Source: Sphingomonadales bacterium 32-65-25
Lineage (GTDB): Bacteria > Pseudomonadota > Alphaproteobacteria > Sphingomonadales > Sphingomonadaceae
Direction of reading: 5' to 3'
DNA: 64,000 nucleotides
Assembly: GCA_002280855.1 (NCBI GenBank)
Contig: NCEU01000007.1
Location: 372,001-436,000 of the forward strand
This document shows positions 45,069-55,211 of this stretch, one piece after another. Positions within the stretch are counted from its first letter, which is position 1. Each line of letters opens with the position of its first letter. The position numbers and the translations under genes were made by a program. Under the pieces are notes generated by a model. It ran no database searches. It was not told where the DNA came from and saw nothing but the letters and a program-made list of their open reading frames with translations.

Positions 45069-48000
45069 TCAGAACTTCACCTGGACACCGCCGTAGAAGA
45101 ACCGGCCGGTGTTGGTGTAGATCGCCGAGCCGGCACCGTCGCCAAGCAGACCAAGCGGCGGCAGCTGGTCGAAGATGTTGTCTACGCCCACATAGGCAGA
45201 GATGCCCTTGTACACCTTCGCCGAGAAGCGAAGATCCGAGTAGGTGATTGCCGGGTAGTAAACCAGCGGCGTGGCGTCGAGGTTGGTCGGTGGACGACCC
45301 TGTTCGACGTTCTGCGCGCCCCAGCTGTTGATCGTCATCTTGCTCAGATAACGGAAGCTATAGAGCAGGTCGAAGCCCTTGTAGCCCACAGTCAGGTTCA
45401 GCTGGCCGTTCCATTCCGGGTTACCCAACACGCCATGCTCGCGGGTCAGGCGGGTCGGTTCGGTGATCGACGTGTAGACGTGCCGCTTGAGCAGAAGCGA
45501 GCCGATCGCGCGGATGTTCAGGCGCCAGTCTTCACCGAACTTGTGGGTGTAGGCAGCATCAAGGTCGATACCCTTGGTGAGCTGACGGGCATAGTTGAAC
45601 GGACCCTGGATGAAGGAGGCGCCAGTGGCAGTTAGCGGGAGCTCCAGCCCGTTGTGACGAATATTGGACTGACCGCGGAACGTGCCATCGGGGTTGCGGA
45701 AGATGGCCGAGCAGAACGCATTGTTGATGCCGCCTGGGTCATCATAGCACTGATTGATGACCGTTTGCGAACCCACCGTGTTGATCGCGTCGTTCAGTGC
45801 GATGCGGTAGAAGTCGACACTGGCAACGAAGCCGGGGAAGTAGGACGGTGTGTAGACCGCACCCACTGTCCAGCTGTCTGACGTTTCCGCGAACAGTTGC
45901 GGGTTGCCGCCCGACAAGCCCGAGATGCCCGATACCGGCCGGTTAGTGAACGGCTCGGTCACGCCGCCGAAAGTCTGCGTGGTCGGGATGCCCGCGGCGC
46001 GGCAGTTGGCAACGCGGTTCGGGTTGCTGTTGATGTTCTGCTGGCCGCAGGGATCAGCCAGACCGTTGAGAAAGGTCTGCGACTGGGCGGCGAACAGGTC
46101 GCTCTGCGTCGGCGCACGGATGGCGCGGCCATAGTTGGCGCGGAAACGCACGTCTTCCACAGGCCGCCAAACACCGCCAACGTTGTACGAATAAACAGTG
46201 CCAGTATTTCCGCTCGAATAGTTCGAGACGCGGCTGGCGGCTTCAACCGTCAGTTCCTTGAAGAACGGCACGTCCTTCAGGATCGGCAGGCGGACTTCGC
46301 CGAACGCTTCCCACACGTCCAGACGTGGCGGAGCGAATGTTGCGATCGAGTTCAGGAAGGTTTGGCCAGCGCGGGTCACATCGTCGAACGCCGAGAAGCT
46401 GCGCTCCTGACGCCATTCGCCGCCGACCGAGAAGCCAACCGGCCCACCGGGCAGTTCGAACAGCTTGGCTGAATCGCCGGTAACGGTGGCGATGGCATTG
46501 AACTGTTCGGACCATTGGCGACGGCTGGAGGTGTGGCCGATATAGTCCAGTGCCTCTGCAGACGGTGCGCCCAAGCCGAACAGGTTGATCGGGCGGCAGG
46601 CCGGATCGTCGTTTGTGGTGCTGGCATCATTGTTGATGGAGCAGACGATCGTGCCGGCGCTGTTGCGCACGGCGTTCACCGCATTGGTGAAGCGGGCAAG
46701 GCGCACGTTGCCGCGGGTTTGATAGAAGGTTTCAACCCGCCCGTAGTTGAAGGCGACGTTGTAGCTCCAGGTGTCCATGAAGCTGCCCTGTGTCCCAACG
46801 ACAGCGCGGAACAGTTCACGGCTGTGGTTCTCACCGCGGCCGCCAAAATCGATGTTGAACCGATTGATGTTGAAGTTGCCACTGGCCGGGAGCGACACAG
46901 CCAGTAGATCACGCGCCTGCTGGGTAAGAAACGGGTTGCTGATGTTCAGCGTGGGGTTCAGCGCGCCCGATGAGAAGGTCGGTTGGCCTTCCTGCAATGA
47001 TTCGGTGCGAACCCACTTGGCTTCCAAATAAGGGCGGAATGCATTCGACACTTCGAAGCTGCCAATCAGGTTAGCCGCATAGCGAGTGTTGCCGATCTGC
47101 ATCAGGCCGGTTTCGCGAAGGGTTGAGGTGAGGCCGCCTTGGACATTGCCCGAACCGAACGGACGGAAATCACGCTCCACGACGTTTCGGACAAGATTGC
47201 CGCCCGGCTGGAATACAAACACATTGCCAAGTTGGCTGGCTCCGTTGTTATTGAAAAGGCCGGAGCAGTTAAGCGTCGCACGTGCACCGGGAGCCACGCC
47301 TTGGCAAGCTGAAGTGTACGCCCCCCCAGTTCCAAAGCTGCCATTCCTAATGCCGGTGAGGAACTGTGTGTCTGGAATGCCGTCGCCGCTTGCTGGTTCG
47401 GGAGTGTTATTTGGCCCTGTAAATGCGGTGTCCTGCACCGCCTGAAACGCCGCGATGCCAGTCAACGCGCCGGTTTCCGGACGGTCAGCATAAAAGAGCG
47501 GGTCGCTCTTGTTGTATTCCAGCGACAGGGCGATGTTGCCGCGACCATCGGCGAAGTTCTTGCCGGCGGTGATGGTGGCGAGATACTGGGCCGAGTCGCC
47601 GCGCGACGAGACACCGGCCTGCGCACGGCCCATGAGGCCTTCGAAATCACGCTTCAGTACGAAGTTGACGACACCGGCAACGGCGTCCGAACCATAAACC
47701 GACGAGTTGCCGCCAGTAACGATGTCAACGCGCTCGATGAGGTCAACCGGGATGGTGGAGACGTCAACCGTGGCAGCGCCCGGCTGCGACGTGACGTGGC
47801 GCAGGCCGTTCTGCAGCACCAGCGTGCGGTTGGTGCCCTGGCCGCGCAGATCGAGGATCGACAGGCCGGCGGTGCCGATGAAGCGGCCGCTGTTCTGGCT
47901 GGTAAAGGTCGGGCGGAACTGTGGCAGCAGCGCAAGACGATCACCAACGTTCACACTGCCGTTCTGCAGCAATTCGGCCGCGCTCAGCGAAGTGATCGGC

Positions 48001-48173
48001 ACGGTGGCATCGATATTTTCACGCGCGATGCGCGAACCGGTGACCACCATCATTTCAGCGGCGGTTTCTTCAGCGGCGCCCTGGGCGACCTTGGTTTCCT
48101 GATCTTCAGCGGCGAAAGCCGGCGACGCAGCAATCGCCAGGGCGGATGCCCCGGCAAGGATGAATGAACGCAT
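45069..48173 (-). CDS. TonB-dependent receptor (large, sphingomonad type)
   Basis: A 1034-residue outer-membrane receptor with a signal peptide ending near SPAFA, the MMVVTGSRIARENIDATVPI segment that opens this group, a plug (DLRGQGTNRTLVLQNGLRHV, RVDIVTGGNSSVYGSDAVAGVVNF) and a long barrel ending GGVQVKF. This class of about 1000-residue receptors is abundant in Sphingomonadales and Xanthomonadales and usually imports carbohydrates, peptides or other organics rather than siderophores, but the substrate here is unknown. It ends at a terminator and stands alone; the 206 bases between its start and the tRNA show nothing else clear. Confidence 0.94.
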   Translation of the reverse strand: MRSFILAGASALAIAASPAFAAEDQETKVAQGAAEETAAEMMVVTGSRIARENIDATVPITSLSAAELLQNGSVNVGDRLALLPQFRPTFTSQNSGRFIGTAGLSILDLRGQGTNRTLVLQNGLRHVTSQPGAATVDVSTIPVDLIERVDIVTGGNSSVYGSDAVAGVVNFVLKRDFEGLMGRAQAGVSSRGDSAQYLATITAGKNFADGRGNIALSLEYNKSDPLFYADRPETGALTGIAAFQAVQDTAFTGPNNTPEPASGDGIPDTQFLTGIRNGSFGTGGAYTSACQGVAPGARATLNCSGLFNNNGASQLGNVFVFQPGGNLVRNVVERDFRPFGSGNVQGGLTSTLRETGLMQIGNTRYAANLIGSFEVSNAFRPYLEAKWVRTESLQEGQPTFSSGALNPTLNISNPFLTQQARDLLAVSLPASGNFNINRFNIDFGGRGENHSRELFRAVVGTQGSFMDTWSYNVAFNYGRVETFYQTRGNVRLARFTNAVNAVRNSAGTIVCSINNDASTTNDDPACRPINLFGLGAPSAEALDYIGHTSSRRQWSEQFNAIATVTGDSAKLFELPGGPVGFSVGGEWRQERSFSAFDDVTRAGQTFLNSIATFAPPRLDVWEAFGEVRLPILKDVPFFKELTVEAASRVSNYSSGNTGTVYSYNVGGVWRPVEDVRFRANYGRAIRAPTQSDLFAAQSQTFLNGLADPCGQQNINSNPNRVANCRAAGIPTTQTFGGVTEPFTNRPVSGISGLSGGNPQLFAETSDSWTVGAVYTPSYFPGFVASVDFYRIALNDAINTVGSQTVINQCYDDPGGINNAFCSAIFRNPDGTFRGQSNIRHNGLELPLTATGASFIQGPFNYARQLTKGIDLDAAYTHKFGEDWRLNIRAIGSLLLKRHVYTSITEPTRLTREHGVLGNPEWNGQLNLTVGYKGFDLLYSFRYLSKMTINSWGAQNVEQGRPPTNLDATPLVYYPAITYSDLRFSAKVYKGISAYVGVDNIFDQLPPLGLLGDGAGSAIYTNTGRFFYGGVQVKF

Positions 48174-48379
48174 GAGAGCCCCTCTTTGCGGTTGAGAAAT
48201 TGCTTCATGGCGAAATTGTTACGCTACGAAAAGGGCGGAATCGCCCAATTGTGTCGCGCTGCGACAAGGGGGCGCAACACTGTTACGCAAATGCATCATT
48301 TTTCGCGTGTGCGCCCGGTATCAACGGTTGCGCCGGCCTGTTGCTCTTGTCGGCGCCATGCGCTAACCGGCCCGGCAAT

Positions 48380-48464
48380 GCCCCTGTGGTGAAATTGGTA
48401 GACGCGCTCGACTCAAAATCGAGTGGAGAAATCCGTGCTGGTTCGAGTCCGGCCAGGGGCACCA
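48380..48464 (+). tRNA. tRNA-Leu (anticodon CAA)
   Basis: An 85-base cloverleaf. The acceptor stem GCCCCTG pairs with CAGGGGC, followed by A and an encoded CCA. The D-arm contains GGTAGACGC. The anticodon stem CTCGA/TCGAG encloses a loop with CAA, which reads UUG. A class II extra arm follows, and the T-arm is GGTTCGAGTCC. It lies between the receptor and fadH and is transcribed rightward. Confidence 0.95.
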
Positions 48465-48590
48465 AATCGCAGCGCCGCGAGCGCCGTCCGACAGCGCGGC
48501 TTTGCCGCGCACTTCCTTCCCTCGACCCTCCAGCAGTCTCGTCGGCTTCGCTGCCGGCTGCGCTCTCCGAGCCGGCCCCTGCACATTTGA

Positions 48591-50663
<2,073 letters not shown>

Positions 50664-50703
50664 CGTTACAACAGGGCGCAACCAGCGCCAGGGGAACCAG
50701 ACC

Positions 50704-51930
50704 ATGCAAGCATTACCACGGCCGGGCTTCCGGCACGCAGCAGCAAGGGCGGTCATTCTTCTGGCTGTGCTCGTTGCGGGATCGGCACGTGCGGCACCGG
50801 TTCAAACCGACGACGGCGCCTATACGCGTTACGAATTGCTGGCGCCGGCGTCACACAAGTTCCGCATCGTGTACGACATCACCGCCACGACCGCGGGGGC
50901 AATGGCCTATTATAACCCCATCCGCACCGGCAGCATCGCCACCGACGAGCGCGTGACGGACCGGGCGACCGGTGCAGCGCTGGCCTTTGCCGAGGTCGAT
51001 GGCGAAATCGCGCGTGCTGGCGGCGTTACCAACGCGCCGCCTGGCAGCAAATATATCGCGGTCACGCTGGCGCGACCTGTGCCCGAAGGCGGCGGCGGGC
51101 GCATCCGGATCGACAAGACCTATGAAGACGCCAAGAGCTATTACACGGACGGCGATGCCATCGTTTTCGACCGCTCGCTGGGGATCAAGCGCAACAGTGT
51201 TGTCTTGCCGGCAGGCTATCGGTTGGCGTCGGTGAATGTGCCGGTGCAGGTGCTGCAACAGGCCGATGGCCGCATCGCGGTGTCGTTCCTGAACGCCACG
51301 CCGGCCCCGATGCCTCTGGTCATCCGCGCCGTTCCCAGCGGCGTGGTTGCATCCGGATCAAGCATGGCCGCCCGGATCAGCGAGCGCGCAGCCCAAACCC
51401 GCGAGATCGTCTATTATCTGCGCCCGCCCGAAACGCACAGTTTCGATCTGACCCATGATTATACCGAGGAACGGCCGGGGGTTGGCGCCTATGTCAACGT
51501 CGTTCGGGCCGGCAGTACGGTCTCCAACCCGTCAGCGCGCGACCTCGACACCGGTGCCGCGCTCACAACCGAAATGGTGCGCGGCGCGGCGATTACCGCA
51601 ATCGATCCCCGGGAAACCGGCGTGACCGCCGCGACAACGGCTGTGGTGTTCCGTTTTCCGCCAGTGGCGGCAGGGACCAGCCGGCGCATCCGGATCGCCG
51701 AAACCTACACCGATCCTGATCGATACCGCATCGTGGACGGCGAGCTTGTCTGGCACCGCGCCTTCGGTCGGCCGGCCAACGCCGTCGTGCTGCCAGTCGG
51801 TTGGGTGCTCACCAATTCGACGATAGCTGCAGCTGTCAGCACCACCGCCGATGGGCGGACGCGGCTGGATTTTCTCAATCCGCGCCCCGACGACATTGAT
51901 GTGGTGATCACAGCCCGGCGCGCCGGTTAA
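50704..51930 (+). CDS. Unrecognised secreted protein with an internal duplication
   Basis: A 408-residue protein with a clear signal peptide (LAVLVAGSARAAP) and a good ribosome-binding site. I do not recognise a family. The mature part is two related halves of about 185 residues: segments such as AMAYYNPIRTGS, TGAALAFAEVDG, RIRIDKTYED and NSVVLPAGYRL in the first half reappear in the same order as GAYVNVVRAGS, TGAALTTEMVRG, RIRIAETYTD and NAVVLPVGWVL in the second. Composition and turns suggest two beta-sandwich domains. It follows the FadH-type gene by 40 bases and may be co-transcribed with it. A periplasmic or surface location is inferred. Confidence 0.75.
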   Translation: MQALPRPGFRHAAARAVILLAVLVAGSARAAPVQTDDGAYTRYELLAPASHKFRIVYDITATTAGAMAYYNPIRTGSIATDERVTDRATGAALAFAEVDGEIARAGGVTNAPPGSKYIAVTLARPVPEGGGGRIRIDKTYEDAKSYYTDGDAIVFDRSLGIKRNSVVLPAGYRLASVNVPVQVLQQADGRIAVSFLNATPAPMPLVIRAVPSGVVASGSSMAARISERAAQTREIVYYLRPPETHSFDLTHDYTEERPGVGAYVNVVRAGSTVSNPSARDLDTGAALTTEMVRGAAITAIDPRETGVTAATTAVVFRFPPVAAGTSRRIRIAETYTDPDRYRIVDGELVWHRAFGRPANAVVLPVGWVLTNSTIAAAVSTTADGRTRLDFLNPRPDDIDVVITARRAG

Positions 51931-51975
51931 CGCGGCGCTGGATACCCCGCGGGGGTTGTAATCCCCGGCCGTTGT

Positions 51976-52297
51976 GTGACGTCCCCCCGATTTCTTCCTC
52001 CGGTTTGAATGAGCGTTCTTCGGAAATGTGACCTTCGTGCTGAAGGGGCATGCCGTGAAGAAGAGCTGATATACAGCAGGGCAGATTGCCTGCGCGTTGA
52101 AGCAGGCGGAGTCGGGAACGCCGCTGGCTGAGCGACTGTGCCGAATGGGGATTTCTGAGCAAGCGTTTTACCGCTGGAAGTCGCTCCACGGCGGGCTTGG
52201 GGTGGTCGAACTGCGCCGGCTGAAGCAGCTTGAGGACGAGAACCGGAAGCGCAAACTGCTTGCCTGGCGGCATGATCGAAACCCGGGGTTGGCCTAA
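51976..52297 (+). pseudogene. Decayed IS3-family element, left end and orfA remnant
   Basis: From about 51976 the sequence resembles the left end of an IS3-family (IS407-like) element. From 52055 it reads as an OrfA transposase helix-turn-helix protein (ALKQAESGTPLAERLCR, MGISEQAFYRWKSLHGG, LRRLKQLEDENRK). Codon 5 is a TGA (52067-52069) where Arg is expected, and after ENRKRKLL the frame departs from the family and stops at 52295-52297. I find no orfB and no right inverted repeat. It is a relic, not an active element. Confidence 0.75.
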
Positions 52298-52814
52298 CTT
52301 TGCCGCCAAACTGTCCGAACAGGCAAGGCCACCTCAACCCATGGTCTGTAGGACGCCATCGGACGCATCCTCGACCTCTATCTTCCGCCGGAGTCCACCA
52401 ACTACCGCACAGCGTTCGGGTGTAATTCGACACGATCGAAAGCCGCGTAAGTACCCGGAGCCGCGGTCCCGACCTTATCTGGTTATCAATACAGCTCTGG
52501 CGCCCACGTGGCGCCGACGGGAGCGCCGTTGGCACCACCAGTCCGCGTTGAGCCAGAGGGAACGCTCTTGCGATCAGTCCCCGCAGTACGGCACGCGATC
52601 CACCCGTTTTGTGGCACGACAATCATTGACGCAACCGAAAGCACATGGCACTAGTACTTCAATTATCGGAAGAAAAACCTAGTTAATTTTGAATATTTTC
52701 TGTGAACAATCATAATTAAAAACGTAAATCATGGCATTAATGTTAGTTCAATACGCATTCAGTTCTATATTTAACTATAACTAGTTCGTTTTTAACGTCG
52801 CTCAGGAATCGTTT
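52298..52814. other. Non-coding stretch, AT-rich at its right end, upstream of sapC
   Basis: No gene is supported in these 517 bases. The first 350 bases have ordinary GC content and contain no frame with recognisable homology; they may be scrambled remains of the insertion element. From about 52660 to 52814 the DNA becomes strongly AT-rich, unlike the rest of the window, and it contains the likely promoter of the sapC-tpsB-tpsA genes. Confidence 0.6.
52689..52716 (+). promoter_or_regulatory. Predicted promoter of the sapC-tpsB-tpsA genes
   Basis: TTGAAT (52689-52694) and CATAAT (52711-52716) are 16 bases apart in the AT-rich region, about 100 bases upstream of the sapC ATG. Each hexamer matches four or five of six consensus positions. 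Other AT-rich hexamers nearby could also serve. Confidence 0.45.
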
Positions 52815-53561
52815 ATGTCAAAGAAGCAAGAAAACCAGGCTCTCCCGCTGTTTTACAAGCAGCTTGTGCCGCTGAACTCGAATGTCCACGCCGCCTCGCG
52901 TGCTCGCACAACGGACAAGGCGTCTTGGCTGGTTAAGCAGCATGCGGTTCCGCTGATGACCGATGAATTCGCCAAGGCGCAGCGCAGCTACCCGATCATT
53001 TTCTCCGCATCAGAAAAGCCTTTTCCTTTGGCTTTGATGGGGTTGAACGAAGGCGTGAATGTGTTCTTGGACGCTGAGGGCGGATTTGAGCCAAGCCTTT
53101 ATATTCCTGCTTACGTGCGTCGTTACCCGTTCCTGCTGGCTCGGCTGGATCCGAAAGGTGATGATCTTTCTCTGTGCTTTGACCCCACATCGGATTTGGT
53201 TGGCACCTTTGACGAGGGCGACGCCTTGTTCTCGGGGGAAGAGCCATCTGATCGGTGCAAATCGATCCTGAATTTTTGCGAGCAGTTCGAAATTGCCAGC
53301 CAGCAGACCACCGCATTCGTTGAGATGCTGGAAAAGCATGATCTTCTGTCGGACGGCGAATTCACTGTGAAGCGTGACGGGGACGGACAGGCCTCTGTCT
53401 ACCGTGGCTTCAAGATGGTTACCGAAGCGAAGTTGAAGGCTGTTTCACCGCAGATTCTGGCTGAACTCAACGAGAGCGGAGCGCTGGGGTTGATCCATCT
53501 TCATCAGGCGTCGTTGGGGCTCATTACAGAAATTTATGCACGTCAGACCAAGGCGGCCTGA
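52815..53561 (+). CDS. sapC: SapC-family protein
   Basis: A 248-residue protein with the SapC pattern: LPLFYKQLVPLNSNVHA at the start, PIIFSASEKPFPLALMGL, and YIPAYVRRYPFLLARLD in the middle. There is no signal peptide. SapC was named from an S-layer secretion locus, and its homologues often sit next to large surface proteins and their transporters, although the activity is not established. Here it precedes a TpsB-TpsA pair by 54 bases and probably belongs to that transcription unit. Its codons are less GC-biased than in the housekeeping genes. Confidence 0.88.
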   Translation: MSKKQENQALPLFYKQLVPLNSNVHAASRARTTDKASWLVKQHAVPLMTDEFAKAQRSYPIIFSASEKPFPLALMGLNEGVNVFLDAEGGFEPSLYIPAYVRRYPFLLARLDPKGDDLSLCFDPTSDLVGTFDEGDALFSGEEPSDRCKSILNFCEQFEIASQQTTAFVEMLEKHDLLSDGEFTVKRDGDGQASVYRGFKMVTEAKLKAVSPQILAELNESGALGLIHLHQASLGLITEIYARQTKAA

Positions 53562-53615
53562 GGCGAGACCAAGTTCGTGCTAACTCACTGAATATATTCC
53601 TTCAAAGGTCTGCCT

Positions 53616-55211
53616 GTGCGTACGATGTTGGATAAATTATCCGTGGCCGTTTCGGGTGGGCTGCTGGTGCTCGCGGGAGCATCAGCAGCCTTTGCGCAAA
53701 CACAGCCCAGTGATGCCGGCGCACAGGTGCTCCGCCAGGTTGAGCCGCCTGCTATTCCAAAGCGGGCGGTAAAGCCGCGCAAGGCGATTACCGTCGCCGA
53801 ACCTCAACAGGCCTTGGGCGCAAAGGTGGGCGTCCAGAGTTTTGTCTTTGAAGGCAATAGCCTTCTGAAGGCCGCTGACCTTGCTTCGCCGCTTCAGCGT
53901 TTTGTGGGCCAGGAGCTTACCCTGGCTGAACTCAACTATGCCGCGGATTTGGTCGGGAAGCTCTATCAGGAGCGCGGCTATTTTGCCCGCGTGGCGCTTC
54001 CCACGCAGGATGTGTTGAACGGAATCGTGCGGATCCAGGTCGTGGAAAGTCGGCTTGATCGCATTGAAATCGATCCTTCGGCTGTCGGCGAGCATGATGA
54101 TCGCGTGCGCGCCTATGTCGGGGCTGGGTTAAAGCAGGGCGACCCTTTGGATTTGCGCAGGATCGAGCGCGGCACTCTTCTGGTCAACCAATTGCCGGGC
54201 GGTTCATTTCGCACGCTCCTGCGTGCAGGGTCGGCGGAGGGCACATCTTCTGTTGTCGTGTTGTCCGAGCTTGGTCAGGATCAGAGCTTCAGTGCGGTGA
54301 TCGATAACGCCGGGTCGACGCGTTCGGGCCAGCAGCGGTTGCTCTTGAGTGCCAATTTGCACCCGATTGTGGCGTTTGGTGATGATCTGGCACTGTTGGC
54401 TCTCGCTTCGCCGGGAGTGCAATATGGCCGTGCCGCCTATAATCTGCCGATCGGCACCAATGGACTTTCGGCGAACCTCGCCGTGTCGGGGCTGCGCTAC
54501 GACCTGCTGAAAACGCCGGTCGTCATCAAAGGCAATAGCGCGGCCGCAATTGTGGGTCTGCGTTACCCCTTGGTGCTCCAGTCCGACCGCGCGGTCCAAT
54601 TGAGTATCGAAGGGGGCTATCGCCGGTTTTCGGACCGTGTGGAAACAGTGTTCACCAACCGATCCCTGGCTTACGGATCGGTCGCGCTTGATGTGAGCCA
54701 AGCCGATGCGTTTCTTGCCGGCGGCAGTTCCGCGGTGGGCGTAAGCCTTCTGGCCGGTCAAGCCAGTCGCGATGGCGGCTTTGGTCGGGTTTCAGCCTAT
54801 CTTCAGCGCCGTCAGCAACTGACAATGCGCGATGCATTGTCCCTGCGCATCACCGGACAGATCGGCTCAAACAAGCTCGACCCGTCGCAATTCCTGATGG
54901 TCAATGGGTCGAACGGTGTCATGGCCGCCAGCAATGATGATGACGTCTCTGGACGTTCTGGTGTGGTTGGTCGCGCCACGTTCGAGCATCGGTTCGCGCC
55001 GGTGCTCAGAGTTTCGGCCTTTTACGATTTTGGCAAAGTGTATGGCGCCGCGGCAAACCGCCCGAGCCTGCTGCAGGGCGTTGGCGTCGGGGCAGTTTTG
55101 CAAGTTGCGCGGGTGTTGCTGATCGATGCGTCGGTTGCGCACCCGATAAACTCGCCGGACTCTTTCAATGACAGAACAAAGGCGTGGATCAGCGCCAGGG
55201 TGGCATTCTGA
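53616..55211 (+). CDS. Two-partner secretion outer-membrane transporter (ShlB/FhaC/HecB family)
   Basis: A 531-residue Omp85-superfamily protein. It has a signal peptide (ASAAFAQ), a Pro-rich linker, POTRA domains (QSFVFEGNSLLKAADL through RIQVVESRLDRIEI, then LRRIERGTLLVNQLPG) and a C-terminal 16-strand barrel with the family segment RVSAFYDFGKVYG near the end. It should recognise the TPS domain of the adjacent exoprotein and export it. The GTG at 53616 follows an AAAGG ribosome-binding site; ATG 53625 is an alternative. The stop overlaps the tpsA ATG (TGATG), a strong sign that the two are partners. Confidence 0.92.
   Translation: MRTMLDKLSVAVSGGLLVLAGASAAFAQTQPSDAGAQVLRQVEPPAIPKRAVKPRKAITVAEPQQALGAKVGVQSFVFEGNSLLKAADLASPLQRFVGQELTLAELNYAADLVGKLYQERGYFARVALPTQDVLNGIVRIQVVESRLDRIEIDPSAVGEHDDRVRAYVGAGLKQGDPLDLRRIERGTLLVNQLPGGSFRTLLRAGSAEGTSSVVVLSELGQDQSFSAVIDNAGSTRSGQQRLLLSANLHPIVAFGDDLALLALASPGVQYGRAAYNLPIGTNGLSANLAVSGLRYDLLKTPVVIKGNSAAAIVGLRYPLVLQSDRAVQLSIEGGYRRFSDRVETVFTNRSLAYGSVALDVSQADAFLAGGSSAVGVSLLAGQASRDGGFGRVSAYLQRRQQLTMRDALSLRITGQIGSNKLDPSQFLMVNGSNGVMAASNDDDVSGRSGVVGRATFEHRFAPVLRVSAFYDFGKVYGAAANRPSLLQGVGVGAVLQVARVLLIDASVAHPINSPDSFNDRTKAWISARVAF

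Noticed and set aside
48380..48464. tRNA-Leu as an attachment site for an integrated element
   Set aside because: No integrase gene and no direct repeat of the tRNA 3' end was seen in the flanks inside this window.
52097..52297. A stand-alone 66-residue protein gene
   Set aside because: It is part of a decayed IS3 orfA; homology extends upstream through an in-frame stop codon, so it is a relic and not an independent gene.
51927..52622. A 231-codon minus-strand frame over the IS relic
   Set aside because: It has no recognisable domain, Arg/Ser/Pro-rich composition, and lies over a pseudogene; no ribosome-binding site supports it.
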